A DNA stretch of 64,000 nt from Sinorhizobium fredii (lineage in GTDB: Bacteria > Pseudomonadota > Alphaproteobacteria > Rhizobiales > Rhizobiaceae): assembly GCF_002944405.1 (NCBI RefSeq), contig NZ_CP024309.1, positions 372,001-436,000 of the forward strand, given 5' to 3'. Position numbers and translations under genes: made by a program. Of the stretch, positions 7,861 to 19,058 are shown one piece after another (positions within the stretch are counted from its first letter, which is position 1; every line of letters starts with the position of its first letter). The notes beneath the pieces were generated by a model. The model saw only the letters and a list, made by a program, of their open reading frames with translations, searched no databases and was not told where the DNA came from.

Positions 7861-8057
7861 TGAGATGCCCCTCCATCCGACCCGATCATGAAGCGGTTGC
7901 GCGCCGACTTCGCAGAGAAGCCAGACTCCTGACGGGCACCCATCATCTTCCGGCGTGCCAAAACCGTTGTTCGCCAACAATCAAGACAACGACCGACGCC
8001 GCGCCTTGTAGGCGCGGAGAGGATGTCCTTTGCTTGACAGACCCAGCCCAAAAAGAG

Positions 8058-8082
8058 AAGCCCGCCGAAACGGCGGGCTTTT
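8058..8082. terminator. rho-independent terminator
   Basis: AAGCCCGCCG, loop AAA, CGGCGGGCTT followed by TT; a 10-bp GC-rich stem. It is symmetrical enough to work in either direction. No intact gene ends immediately before it, so it may be a relic of a lost gene. Confidence 0.75.
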
Positions 8083-8605
8083 GATTCGTTTTCGGCGGGT
8101 GCTAAAGTCCGCATCTCTTGGTCTTTCGACTACTAACCACACAAGGTGTGGCGCGTGGGGAAGCCGTTCCCACCTCGAAAACTATGCTCCTTATATGGGT
8201 CATGTGGTGCGTTATGTCAACTGCACTAACACTGCACACACGGTTGTATGGTGCCACTGTACACGCCGCTTTCTACCTTGCCCTCGTCGTCCGCTTCTGC
8301 GCCTAACCCGACGAGCGGAATTGCCGTCCGCGACTTACTGAAATCGGTGTCCGGGACTTACTGAAACACGCAAATGGTCATGCAGCAGCCACTCTTGCGG
8401 CTTCCAATGCCAGGCGCCAACTCGATCGCCCCCAAACTCCGCGGAGACGCCGACCAACGCAAAGGTCATTCACACCCGACAGATCGAGGCCAAGGTAGAT
8501 GCGCTCGCCAGGCTCGAGATGACGATGCCGAGCGGCTCCATGCGGGCGCCCTGCGGGGAGTTCAGAACTTTGTAGAGCTCCTGGCCGCGTGCCTGCGCCA
8601 ACTCG

Positions 8606-8833
8606 TCACACCGCAGGTGCTGAGAAAAGGCCCTGACCAGAACGGAACGAGGTCGCCGCGATGCGTGCAACAAGGTGATGAACTTCAGTGGCCGGCTCGA
8701 CAATCTCGAGCTCCAAGCACCACTGACAAAGAGGTCGGCAGGCAAGCTGTTGCTCACGCAACCCGCGCCAGCGGGCGGTTCGGTAGAGGCGTCGGTATTC
8801 CTCCGCCCCTTCGCTGCGAATGTCATTCAGCAT
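8606..8833 (-). pseudogene. HNH endonuclease remnant
   Basis: The N-terminal half is clear: RRLYRTARWRGLREQQL, then CRPLCQWCLELEIVEPATEV and the HH of the HNH motif. After the HH motif the frame loses similarity near base 8690, and possible continuation is in another frame (containing QHLRCDELAQ). This is the usual layout of phage-type HNH nucleases, broken after the zinc-binding half. Confidence 0.55.
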
Positions 8834-9032
8834 GAGGCCTACGATGCATCATGAATAGCTGAAATAAGTACGAACGGAATCGATACAGCGTGGGAACAGA
8901 AGATGCTTCTCTAACCCGCCAGGATTAGCGATGCGCATCCGTGCGCGGGGGAACTCGGCCGATACAAACTCTAGGCTTGGGAACCTGCGATTCCCCTCTG
9001 CGTTGTCCTCCGATCAACGAGGAGGACCTCTG

Positions 9033-9215
9033 ATGGCAGACGACAAAACGAAAACCGCCGCAGATCGCCGCCTGGTCTCAGGCACCCAAGAATACGAAGT
9101 TGCATACTTCGCGAAAAAGCACGGCATCAATGCCGCGGATGCGCGACGGATCATCAAACAGCATGGCGGCGATCGGGACGCTGCGGACAAGGCGGCCAAC
9201 AGACTGAAGGGCTAA
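9033..9215 (+). CDS. DUF3606-like small protein
   Basis: 60 residues with the compact helical pattern seen in DUF3606 proteins of the Rhizobiales (EYEVAYFAKKHGINAADARR, then IIKQHGGDRDAADKAA). The region after EVAYFA resembles a small helix-turn-helix-like unit. A near-perfect ribosome site (GAGGAGG) ends 5 bases ahead of ATG 9033. Function unknown; often stress-related in this order. Confidence 0.7.
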   Translation: MADDKTKTAADRRLVSGTQEYEVAYFAKKHGINAADARRIIKQHGGDRDAADKAANRLKG

Positions 9216-9313
9216 CGTTCGTGTATGATGCGAAGGAAACTTAGGGCTTCAAATGGCCATGGTCCTCAATCAGGCGCTCGCGGATCTAATCAGCGAACAT
9301 ATCAGGCAACCAT

Positions 9314-9472
9314 GTGACCGAACTCAGGGCCATGCTCTCGACCGTTAACGAGATCACCATGCATGCAGAGTTCACTGTCGGCCGGGACTTCATAATCTAC
9401 GGAACGGCGAAGGATCACAGCGGAAAATGGGCTATGACGCCGTTCGCTCATATCGTGCAGTTGAACGTCTAA
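9314..9472 (+). CDS. small hypothetical protein, possibly the 3' half of a frameshifted gene
   Basis: 52 residues from GTG 9314 (VTELRAMLSTVNEI, then FTVGRDFIIYGTAKDHSGKW). A second frame starting at ATG 9253 encodes MAMVLNQALADLISEHIRQ and runs into the same place, so the two could be one ~70-residue protein split by an indel near 9310. Nothing recognised. Confidence 0.35.
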   Translation: MTELRAMLSTVNEITMHAEFTVGRDFIIYGTAKDHSGKWAMTPFAHIVQLNV

Positions 9473-9653
9473 GCAACAAGCGGCCGCTCAATCCCGCCAT
9501 GCAGGAGAGCGGCCGCACGATCGCCCGTCGCCACGGGAGGGTGGGCGTCAGGCAATAAGTAATACTTAAGGCATTAAGTAATACTTACGTTTATTCTTGC
9601 GTCATTATACCTTAGTATAATAGTGTGGCGCCATCGCTTTGGGAGGAGCAAGG
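9473..9653 (+). promoter_or_regulatory. promoter region with repeated operator-like sites
   Basis: Bases 9479-9517 form an inverted repeat (GCGGCCGCTC / GAGCGGCCGC) that could end the upstream gene. Then come two copies of the near-palindrome TAAGTAATACTTA about 19 bases apart (9555-9590), and a perfect palindrome ATTATAC-CTTA-GTATAAT (9604-9621) that contains a -10-like TATAAT. A GGGAGGAG ribosome site leads into ATG 9654. The arrangement suggests a repressed, possibly self-regulated small gene. Confidence 0.5.
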
Positions 9654-9845
9654 ATGGTTGTACGCGTCGAAGCCGATAAACTTTCCACGCATGCTGTTAC
9701 TAAGGTGTGGAATATTCACGATTTTTGCCGCCGGCAACGCTTGTGCCAGGAGGAAGAACGGCGGCTAACCCTCATCTTTGGCGATTTCGCCACGGCTTCT
9801 GAATTGCTTTACAATGCGAAGCGCTCTCCGAGGTGGAGATATTAG
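9654..9845 (+). CDS. small hypothetical protein, possibly DNA-binding
   Basis: 63 residues, basic at both ends, with a helical centre (KVWNIHDFCRRQRLCQEEER, then FGDFATASELLYNA). It follows a promoter packed with palindromes and has a strong ribosome site, so expression is likely. Size and operator layout would suit a small regulator or antitoxin-like protein, but no toxin partner follows. Family not recognised. Confidence 0.5.
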   Translation: MVVRVEADKLSTHAVTKVWNIHDFCRRQRLCQEEERRLTLIFGDFATASELLYNAKRSPRWRY

Positions 9846-10473
9846 GGTTGAGGCAGTCCCGGCGACCTCGCGAATTTAAACGTCCGCGGTTCGGCAGCGC
9901 TCCAAAGAGAAAAGGCCGCTCGATGGCGGCCTCTGGGAAAATCACCCACTCAAAAATATACGATTTGAGAAGGTGCCCGACCGGACATCACGCGGCGATT
10001 TTCTCTGCAATCGGCGTAATTTCCGCCCTCGCCGTCTCGTCAAGGCTGATAAGTCCACGCTTCTCCGCATATGCTGGTGCCTGCCCCTTGATGGCTGCAA
10101 ACGGAGGTGCGGTGGAGCCGTGATCCTCAAGCGTTGGACTTCTCACGGGTGCGGGGCGCGCTCCGCCGCCTCCGCCATTTCTGCCGTCGTCTCCAGGCCG
10201 CCCGTCGTCGCCGAGGGCTTCCCGTGGCCTGCCGGCCGTCGATGCGCGTGATGAGTATCTGCAGCAGCTCGTGCTCGGTGATGCCGTTGTCCGGCGGCAG
10301 GTAAGCTTTGACCTGAACCTAAAAAGCGGTAGGTCACTTGCGCAAACCGCAACTTCGCAGAAGCCCCGCTGAAGTCAATATCCGATTGTAGACAGAGATC
10401 GGTCCTTGGATTGAGCGTCGCGTCATGGATCCTTTGCGTCACCGTAATTCCGAGGCGATGGGCGAAATGGTGG
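9846..10473. other. non-coding or decayed stretch
   Basis: A hairpin at 9913-9932 (AGGCCGC / GCGGCCT) may end the preceding gene. Beyond it the minus strand carries coding-like pieces without an intact frame: one ending ISLDETARAEITPIAEKIA near 9990 and one with VQVKAYLPPDNGITEHELLQ near 10290. They look like debris of unidentified genes. Confidence 0.4.
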
Positions 10474-11181
10474 CTAGAGCAGTCCACGTGAGGGCCGGAA
10501 ACCATATGCTGTCGCGCTCCTGCGAATTGAGAACAGCCTGTAAGCTAAGTCGATGTTGGGGCCCGGCCCCCACTTCACAATCACCGATCTGAGATCATTC
10601 GCAGCCACTATTCGCTCAAGAAGGTCATCGCGGGCATTGATGCCGAACCCTAAAAGGATTTTGCCTCCTTCTGCAAGGAATGCTTGGGCCTCCGACAGAA
10701 ATCTCTCAAGCTGGCCGTAGCCGGGATCAAACGCTCCACGCTCAATGTCATCGCTAAATTCGAATTTTGCTGGAACGAGATTCCAGGGGTAGTTCCAAAA
10801 AATGATGTCGAACTTCTTTCCAGGAGGAATATTACTGAAGATATCACTTCCGATTACGTCGACATTTTCAATACCGTTTCTTGCGGCGTTTTCCAACGTG
10901 TTCGCGACAGCCCGCGGATTGATATCGCAGGCTAGCAACGACAGCGCTCCGGTCTTTGCCAAAAGGAGACCCGGGAGACCGAAACCGCAGCCGATCTCCA
11001 AGATCCGCTTTCGCGCAAATGGAGGGAAGTTCTCGCTAAACCAACGCCAACTTTGGAAATCTTCGGGAGGAAAAACGCCTTCTCGCACGATCAGATCGAG
11101 CCCGAACTCCCGTATCTGCCGCGGAAAAGTTCTCTGTTGACTAGTCCTGAGTGTTGCCCGGATTTTATCGACTTCGCTCAA
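10474..11181 (-). CDS. class I SAM-dependent methyltransferase
   Basis: 235 residues. Motif I is clear (RILEIGCGFGLPGLLLAKTG), followed by the acidic motif II (LLACDINPRAVANTLENAAR) and a motif IV WNYPWN, a variant of the NPPY motif seen in HemK/PrmC and RsmC-type enzymes that methylate amino groups. Substrate unknown. The gene is rather AT-rich for the window and stands alone between debris and groEL. Confidence 0.75.
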   Translation of the reverse strand: MSEVDKIRATLRTSQQRTFPRQIREFGLDLIVREGVFPPEDFQSWRWFSENFPPFARKRILEIGCGFGLPGLLLAKTGALSLLACDINPRAVANTLENAARNGIENVDVIGSDIFSNIPPGKKFDIIFWNYPWNLVPAKFEFSDDIERGAFDPGYGQLERFLSEAQAFLAEGGKILLGFGINARDDLLERIVAANDLRSVIVKWGPGPNIDLAYRLFSIRRSATAYGFRPSRGLL

Positions 11182-11460
11182 ATGTGCCCTCCGAGATGGG
11201 GACGCGCTAGCGCTGCTAGCCGCTCAACTGTTTTATGCCCAAGTGGCAGCTTTCTCAGGCCTTGAGGCAAATATGCGGGTTAATCCAGCCGAACGTTTGC
11301 GGCATGTCGCCTTCCACAGACAAGCCGGCGTTGAATGCTGCCCGGCGCGACAAGTGCAGCTATTTGGCCCCGTCGAGAGTCGCTGGAATACCAACGGCCC
11401 CGACGGGGCGAACCACCTTTCTCGGCTAGCCGAAGCTGCGGAACGCGGCTTCAGGCGGGA

Positions 11461-13442
<1,982 letters not shown>

Positions 13443-13569
13443 GCCTTCCTCCTGGATAAAATCAATCGGTGATGCTCTCCGCCAGATGAATGCACTGCGG
13501 ACGGGCAAGGCCGCTCCGGCTACTGGCAGCGGTTGATTCTGGTTCAGTTGAAAGCTGAATTCAAGAGTT

Positions 13570-13596
13570 TTTAGCACTCGTTGGTCGAGAGTGCTA
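13570..13596. promoter_or_regulatory. CIRCE operator (HrcA site) of groESL
   Basis: Exact match to the CIRCE consensus TTAGCACTC-N9-GAGTGCTAA, about 130 bases upstream of groES. HrcA binds this element to repress chaperonin genes until heat or folding stress. A CTTGAA that could be a heat-shock -35 lies beside it on the groES side. Confidence 0.95.
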
Positions 13597-13839
13597 AAGT
13601 GCCGCAGCAAACCGATGGAGCTTTGGCTCACACCGACCTCGAAAGGCCAACGAGCTCTGGCTCGGTTGAGACGGCGGCTTAACCAAGTGGGCTGGCCCCG
13701 CGCTTGGGTAGAAGACCGACTTGCGGCGAGGAAGCGATATCGAGGGGATTTTCAAAGAGAGCGGCAACACCGCCTTTATGGAAAGCTGGCGATTAGGAGG
13801 CGCACTTGTCGGGAGCAGCGCCTCATCGCGCGGCGGGTG

Positions 13840-14799
13840 TTATTGAACAACGCGATTAAAGCCGGGATCCTCCAGAGGTTCCTGGGCACGCGGCGAGACC
13901 ATACGAGACGCCTCCTCTACGAGCATCTCGCGCAGCCAACGACTTGCCGGATCACTGTCGTGAAGGGCGGGCCACTGGATCGCTTCGATAAACGGGGGAA
14001 GTGGCAGCGGAAGCTCGACGATCTGCAGGGGTATTGTTTTTGAGAAATGCTGCGCCAGCCGTAGAGGAATGGTTCCTATACGCTCGGTGCCCAACAGCAT
14101 TGGCGGGATCATGCTGAAGCCCTGTACTGCGACCTCGATACGTTTCTTGAAACCATGCTCGAGCAAATACCATTCCTCGAACGAGGGCTTCCGCGTATTT
14201 CCGAACTTCACCGCAACGTGGCCCATCGACATGTATCTCTCGAATGTAAGCGGCTCCGACAGCTGCTCGTTCGTTCGGCAGCCGACGCACACAAATATAT
14301 CCTCGAACAGCGCAGCGTGAGGATGCAACGACATGCGCGCTTCCGGCATAATCAGAAAATCGATTTCGCCTCGCCGCAGAAGCTCCTCGAAGTCGTCGGC
14401 AATCGGCAGACAATCGAAGCTGACGCCAGGAGCTTCCCGCGCCGCACGCTCCACGATCTTTTCGAAAAACACGAGCGTGACGTAATCGGAGAGCACGATT
14501 TTAAAGCGGCGATCCGAGTGGGCTGGTTTGAACGCCTCCCAGGAAACAATGGAGTGCTGGATCTGCAGCAGAGCCTCGCGCACCGCCGGGGCGAGCCCTT
14601 CCGCCCGCGGCGTCGGGATAAATTCGCGCCCCGCCATTGTGAACAGCTCATCACGAAAATAGCTGCGCAACCGGGCAACGGCCGCGCTCATTGCCGACTG
14701 GCTGAGATTGATGCGACGCGCCGCCGCCGTAAGGTTACGCTCGCTCATCAAAGCGTCGAGCGCGACGAGGAGATTTAGATCAAGGCCCTTGAACCGCAT
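13840..14799 (-). CDS. nodD: NodD-family LysR regulator (copy next to groESL)
   Basis: 319 residues. The N-terminal winged helix ([20 protein letters not shown], then [20 protein letters not shown]) and inducer-binding domain with [17 protein letters not shown] and [13 protein letters not shown] are diagnostic of NodD. NodD senses plant flavonoids and activates transcription from nod boxes. It is one of three nodD copies in the window and diverges from the other two in the C-terminal ~20 residues, being a little longer. Upstream there is only half a nod box. Which inducers it answers to cannot be told from sequence. Confidence 0.93.
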   Translation of the reverse strand: MRFKGLDLNLLVALDALMSERNLTAAARRINLSQSAMSAAVARLRSYFRDELFTMAGREFIPTPRAEGLAPAVREALLQIQHSIVSWEAFKPAHSDRRFKIVLSDYVTLVFFEKIVERAAREAPGVSFDCLPIADDFEELLRRGEIDFLIMPEARMSLHPHAALFEDIFVCVGCRTNEQLSEPLTFERYMSMGHVAVKFGNTRKPSFEEWYLLEHGFKKRIEVAVQGFSMIPPMLLGTERIGTIPLRLAQHFSKTIPLQIVELPLPLPPFIEAIQWPALHDSDPASRWLREMLVEEASRMVSPRAQEPLEDPGFNRVVQ

Positions 14800-14812
14800 G
14801 CGTCATCTATCC

Positions 14813-14828
14813 AAAACGTGGATGGTTG
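14813..14828. promoter_or_regulatory. half nod box upstream of nodD
   Basis: ATCCAAAACGTGGATG matches the first palindromic half of the nod box, but the second half (ATCNAAACAATCRATTTT) is degraded. It may be a weak NodD-binding site for self-regulation, or a relic. Confidence 0.45.
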
Positions 14829-15022
14829 CCACCCCGAAACCGCCAGCATTCTTAATTAGTAATACAAATTGTTCGAAATCAAGGCGGACGCCGCCACATT
14901 TATGCAGGATCGCCCGAGGCGGTCGGTAACCCTTTGAATGGCCGCTGCCATTCAGCCGCGGGGCAACCACCGGGAGACAGCACGTTGGCTGGAAGTTGCT
15001 TGAAACTGCGCCAGCTCTGACC

Positions 15023-16114
15023 TTATCGCCCATCATGTTGAGCGGAGCCGGACCCGACCTTCGCCGAGCGGTGGCGCGTGGCCGAGCTGATCGCCGGGAT
15101 GATCCTGTCTCCCCAAAGTTCAATTTGCCTCAGCGTCGTCTTCTGGTCGAACTCGCCCAATTGGGTCTGAATGGCAATTTGCGTCGGCTTCAGCACGCCA
15201 ATTTCTTCAAGCAGGCGGTCGATCACCCGATTCACATTGCCGATCGGCAGGTTCTCGCGCATGCTCTCGAACGACAGGTCCTGTTTCGTCGGGACTTCCT
15301 CAAGCATATAACCGTCCTCGCTCTGCTGCCGGCGCTGTTGCAACGCTTCAGATAGCCGCCGCTGAAAGCGGGCGTTGTCGAGATAGCTGTTGATCTCCGC
15401 CTCGTGGTCGCTGGCATAGCAGCAGCGCAGCAGTGATATCTTGGCTTTCGTGACATTTTTTCTCTCGCAGATCGCTGCCTTCTCGATGCTTTCGCGCAGC
15501 GTGCGCAAAGCGTCCAAGCCGTTGTGAAATGCCGTGACGAACAGATTGTGGCCCTCACGATAGGCCCGCCTCATACTGCGCGCGGATCCGGCCGCGATCC
15601 AGATCGGCGGGATCGGCTTCTGGACGGTCCGCAATGAAATCGCCGTCGGAGGTATCTTCTGATACTGGCCGTCGTGTTCGAAAACCTTCTGGCTGAGCCC
15701 CTTGAGAAGGATATCCAGGTACTCGGAAAAGACGGCAGGCGCCTCGTCGAGATCGACACCGAAGCGCTCGAACTCGAACTGCTGGTATCCGGAGCCGACC
15801 CCAAGCTCAAGGCGACCATCCGACACGATGTCGGCGAACCCGATCTCGGCAAGCAGGCGCTGCGGCTGATAGAGCGGCAGTACGCAGACGGCGGTACCGA
15901 GACGAATCGTGCTCGTCAGGCCGGCACAATGCGCCACCATCATCAATGGAGAGGGAACGAGACTGTAATTATTGAAGTGGTGCTCGGCAAACCACGCCGT
16001 GTTGAAGCCGGCCTGCTCCGAAAGCACTACCTGTTCGATTGAGTTGCGGATGACCGTGTCGGGGGATTGATGATAGCCCCGTTGGGCGGCAAGCAGAAAT
16101 GTCGCGAATTCCAT
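15023..16114 (-). CDS. luciferase-like flavin-dependent monooxygenase (y4vJ-like)
   Basis: 363 residues with the bacterial luciferase-like TIM barrel: AGFNTAWFAEHHFNNYSLVP near the N-terminus, IRLGTAVCVLPLYQP and LAEIGFADIVSDGRLELGVG. Such enzymes use FMNH2 from a reductase to oxygenate small organic molecules. It is the last gene of the leftward P450 cluster and corresponds by family and order to y4vJ of NGR234 (from memory). The substrate is unknown; co-location suggests it works on the same compound as the P450. Confidence 0.88.
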   Translation of the reverse strand: MEFATFLLAAQRGYHQSPDTVIRNSIEQVVLSEQAGFNTAWFAEHHFNNYSLVPSPLMMVAHCAGLTSTIRLGTAVCVLPLYQPQRLLAEIGFADIVSDGRLELGVGSGYQQFEFERFGVDLDEAPAVFSEYLDILLKGLSQKVFEHDGQYQKIPPTAISLRTVQKPIPPIWIAAGSARSMRRAYREGHNLFVTAFHNGLDALRTLRESIEKAAICERKNVTKAKISLLRCCYASDHEAEINSYLDNARFQRRLSEALQQRRQQSEDGYMLEEVPTKQDLSFESMRENLPIGNVNRVIDRLLEEIGVLKPTQIAIQTQLGEFDQKTTLRQIELWGDRIIPAISSATRHRSAKVGSGSAQHDGR

Positions 16115-16278
16115 AGCAAATCCTTCGGTACGGGAGGGTTCTCGATCCGGCTGATCGACGGCGTCGCGACTTGATGTTCATGGAGGACGTTTGCGAACTC
16201 GACGGTCGACGATTCGCTCGCCATTCGAAGGTCGTGCCACGAAAGCTGGCATCATTGCAGCGTGCCGTCGCTCGCCCA

Positions 16279-17897
16279 CTAAGGCATGATCGACAACCAT
16301 TTGGCGGCCGCCACCGGGTATTCTTCGTTGACTCCACTTTCAAATCCAGCTTCATGAAAGGACGTGCAGCCGCCGTCCACGCATAAGGTCGACCCGTTGA
16401 CGTATGAGGCTTCAGGCGAAGCCAGGAAGAACGCTGCTTCGGCGACGTCTTCAGGTTCTCCCGTCTTGATCGGGATGCGCCGGCTCACCGCTTCCGGGGC
16501 GACGCCGCCGACCTCTGCCAACCCGGAGCCTCCGGAAGCGCGTATGTAGCCGGGAGCGATGGTGGCCGTCCGAATACCGACTGGCCCTAGTTCGGCCGCC
16601 AGACATCGTGTCAGGATCTCGATCCCTGCCATGGAGGCTTCATAGGCGTGACGCTGTGGGAGGGGCAGAAAGTTGACCATCGATCCAACGTTGAGGATTA
16701 CGCTTCCGGGGCGCATCATCTTGATCGCCTCACGCGCGCAGGTGAACACGCCTGTGAGATTGACATCCAGGACACGCTGGACCTGTTCTGTTGGTTTTTG
16801 GCTCACCGCAACAGAAGGCTCGTTCGCAGCGCTACCGTTAATGAGTACGTCTAGCTTGCCAAAGCGCCCTCGTACCTCGTCGAAAAGCGCCACCACGTCG
16901 CTCTCGACGGCAGGGTCCACAGGTTTCGCCATGTGCTTGCCACCGAGAGCGCCCGCAAGCTTTGCCGCCGCAGCGCCGTCTCTATCGGCAATTACGAGGG
17001 TATCACCGTTTGCGGCAAAGCTTCGAACAATGGCCGCGCCTATACCGTTCGCTCCGCTCGTGACAAGCACGATTCGCTCCCCGCTGTAATCGGCTGGACG
17101 GGAGAGTTCGGCTTCTGGTGTTCCATACACCGGTGGGTGCGCGTCGCCCGGCTGGTTGAAAGACATCCAACCACCATCAACCGTCAGAACCGACCCGTTG
17201 ACGTGGGCCGCCTGTGGGCTAGCCAGAAAACGCACAACCCCGGCGATCTCGTCCGGACGCGCCATGCGCCCCATCGGTACGCGTCGGCGAATAGCAGCGA
17301 GATCCGCCTTGCCGGCACGTTCCAGTTGGCTCACCATCGGCGTCCGCACATAGCCGGGCGCTACTGCCGTCACGCGGATGCCGCGCGGCGCCAACTCGCA
17401 TGCCAATGTTTTCGTGATCGAGATCAGGCCTGCCTTCGAGGCGGCGTAGGGGCGTTACGCCGGGGATTGCCGAGCACGCCCGCCAGAGAGGCGACGTTGA
17501 TGATGACACCGCCCGGATGCATACGCCGTGCGGCTTCTCCGGCCATGGCAAAGGGACCGATCAGGTTTACTCCCAAGGCACGTCGGAAAACGTCGACACC
17601 GGTGTCAATGGTCTCAGCCATCGACGGCCCGACACCCGCGTTATTGATGAGCACGCCGATCTGCGCGAACCGTGCCTCGACGCGATCATAAAGCGCAAGA
17701 GTATCATCCTCTCGCGAGACATCGAACTCAAGGCCGAGATGTCCGGCGCCGAGACCGCGGACCAATTCGAGCACGCCGCTGCCCGGGAGGTCTACAGCGA
17801 CGACCGTGTCTCCATGCTCTGCAAAAGCATCGACCAAGGCACGGCCAATTCCGCCTGCAGCACCTGTAATGATGATGACGCGTTCTGCTTGCTTCAT
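16279..17897 (-). pseudogene. double short-chain dehydrogenase/reductase (y4vI-like), frameshifted
   Basis: Two SDR domains in tandem, about 538 residues together, as in the fused NGR234 y4vI. Domain 1 starts at 17897 (VIIITGAAGGIGRALVDAFA; VLINNAGVG). Its frame is lost near 17450, where an indel in a run of C separates NPRRNA from YAASKAGLISITKTLACELA. Domain 2 has GANGIGAAIVRSF, but its catalytic Tyr-x3-Lys is YEASM (Lys replaced by Met) and the NNAG motif is INGSA, so it is probably not a working oxidoreductase in any case. The break makes the protein non-functional unless it is an assembly error or programmed. Confidence 0.8.
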
Positions 17898-18018
17898 GAA
17901 GATAATTTCTCCTGACCAGCGTTAGCGTTTGGAGGCGAAGGGGCCCGTCGCGTACGGCGGCAAGTTATGGTGACGCAGTCTAGGCCCCGACAGATGTGGT
18001 GCATTCCAACGAACCGCC

Positions 18019-18564
18019 TCATTTTCGTACTCGTGAAGGAATGCGGCGTTTGCCAAGCGCGTAGATCGGGTCATCCGGATGCGATGTTCCGATCGGCTGC
18101 CTGAGACCGAACCGCTCAATCTCTGACATCGCCTGAGGTGTCTGCTCCTCGAGCCAATCGTAGACCACCGTGCGCTCGGCAATTCTCCACTCCCCTTCCC
18201 GCTTCTGAAAAAGGTCGCAATAGCGACCACATAGGAGAACCTGGCGTATTGTCCTGCCGCCGTCCGGCCCGCGTTGGAGCGCAGTGAAGTAGCTTTCGAC
18301 GGCGGCTTCAGTCGGGCTGATAAACTCGATTAGAATGTTCGTGATCTGATGGATGTTGCGCGGTTCGGTCTTGAAGACACCCAGCGCGAACTCAATGAAG
18401 CCCTCAGCCGAACCGGCATACGCCCCGTGATTGTCATGCGCGTCGGGCCAGTAGGAGCTGCGCAGCGCCGCCTCGTCCGCCCGGTCTATCCCGCGGCAGT
18501 ACCGATAGAGACAGTCGCGGATCGCTTCGCGGTCGTGTAATTCGACAATTTTCTTGTGGTCCAT
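18019..18564 (-). CDS. SnoaL-like / NTF2-fold protein
   Basis: 181 residues of the NTF2-like fold in the subgroup with bile-acid dehydratase-like and dioxygenase-beta-like proteins: [20 protein letters not shown], then [15 protein letters not shown] and [10 protein letters not shown]. Family members are small hydratases, isomerases or dehydratases that use a Tyr/Asp/His set, all visible here. It lies between the ferredoxin and the double SDR in the P450 cluster and probably acts on a pathway intermediate. Confidence 0.8.
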   Translation of the reverse strand: MDHKKIVELHDREAIRDCLYRYCRGIDRADEAALRSSYWPDAHDNHGAYAGSAEGFIEFALGVFKTEPRNIHQITNILIEFISPTEAAVESYFTALQRGPDGGRTIRQVLLCGRYCDLFQKREGEWRIAERTVVYDWLEEQTPQAMSEIERFGLRQPIGTSHPDDPIYALGKRRIPSRVRK

Positions 18565-18777
18565 GGCCTTGTCGCAAGTCTTGAGTTGGAAGAGGCGTGT
18601 CCGCGCATCCCGTTATGCAGGTGCAGTTTTCGGTGTTATTCGCCGGTCAGCAGCCGCACGGCGCGCCTGCCTGCCCGCTTGCGCGTCGACTGAAACAGCT
18701 CAGTGCCTTAGATTTTCGCGGAGCTTGGACAAACCCGTTTCTTGGGCAGAGGCAATCCTGGTCTCCGCGGCTGCCTT

Positions 18778-19026
18778 CTATTTGACCCCTCCACGGGCTT
18801 GATTGAACAATAGCCGGGTGAGCAAGGCATCGGCTGTGGCATCGATTTCCAGCGCACGCTCGGGGCAGGATCGAGCGCCTCGAGAGGCGAGGAGTTCGTC
18901 CCTCTCCGCTACCTCGATGTCTCCAGGTAGGATGTAGCCTTCGTCATCCAGATTGAAGATGCCCGGCGCCTGCGCCCAGCAGCGAGCGTGCCCTTGGCAT
19001 TTGTTTTTGTGGACGATGATGCGCAT
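18778..19026 (-). CDS. 3Fe-4S-type ferredoxin (P450 redox partner)
   Basis: 82 residues. Pattern KNKCQGHARCWAQAPGIFNL near the N-terminus and a single Cys in ARSCPERALEI near the C-terminus: three cysteines in the spacing of single-cluster P450 ferredoxins, with His/Ala replacing the second cysteine of 4Fe-4S types. It is 32 bases downstream of the P450 gene, so it very likely delivers electrons to it. No ferredoxin reductase is encoded nearby. Confidence 0.88.
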   Translation of the reverse strand: MRIIVHKNKCQGHARCWAQAPGIFNLDDEGYILPGDIEVAERDELLASRGARSCPERALEIDATADALLTRLLFNQARGGVK

Positions 19027-19058
19027 GCGCTACTCCATGTCTTTGACCGCGCCTATGG

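Larger units (their letters stand above)
7861..9032. other. accessory stretch with remnants
   Basis: Mostly without intact genes. It contains a strong terminator (8058-8082), two direct copies of GACTTACTGAAA at 8332 and 8355 that may be old insertion-sequence ends, and an HNH nuclease remnant on the minus strand (8606-8833). A 62-codon frame at 8118-8306 has a hydrophobic centre but no other support. Confidence 0.4.

Noticed and set aside
8332..8366. Two copies of GACTTACTGAAA as a CRISPR or iteron array
   Set aside because: Only two copies with 11 bases between; more likely old insertion-sequence end debris.
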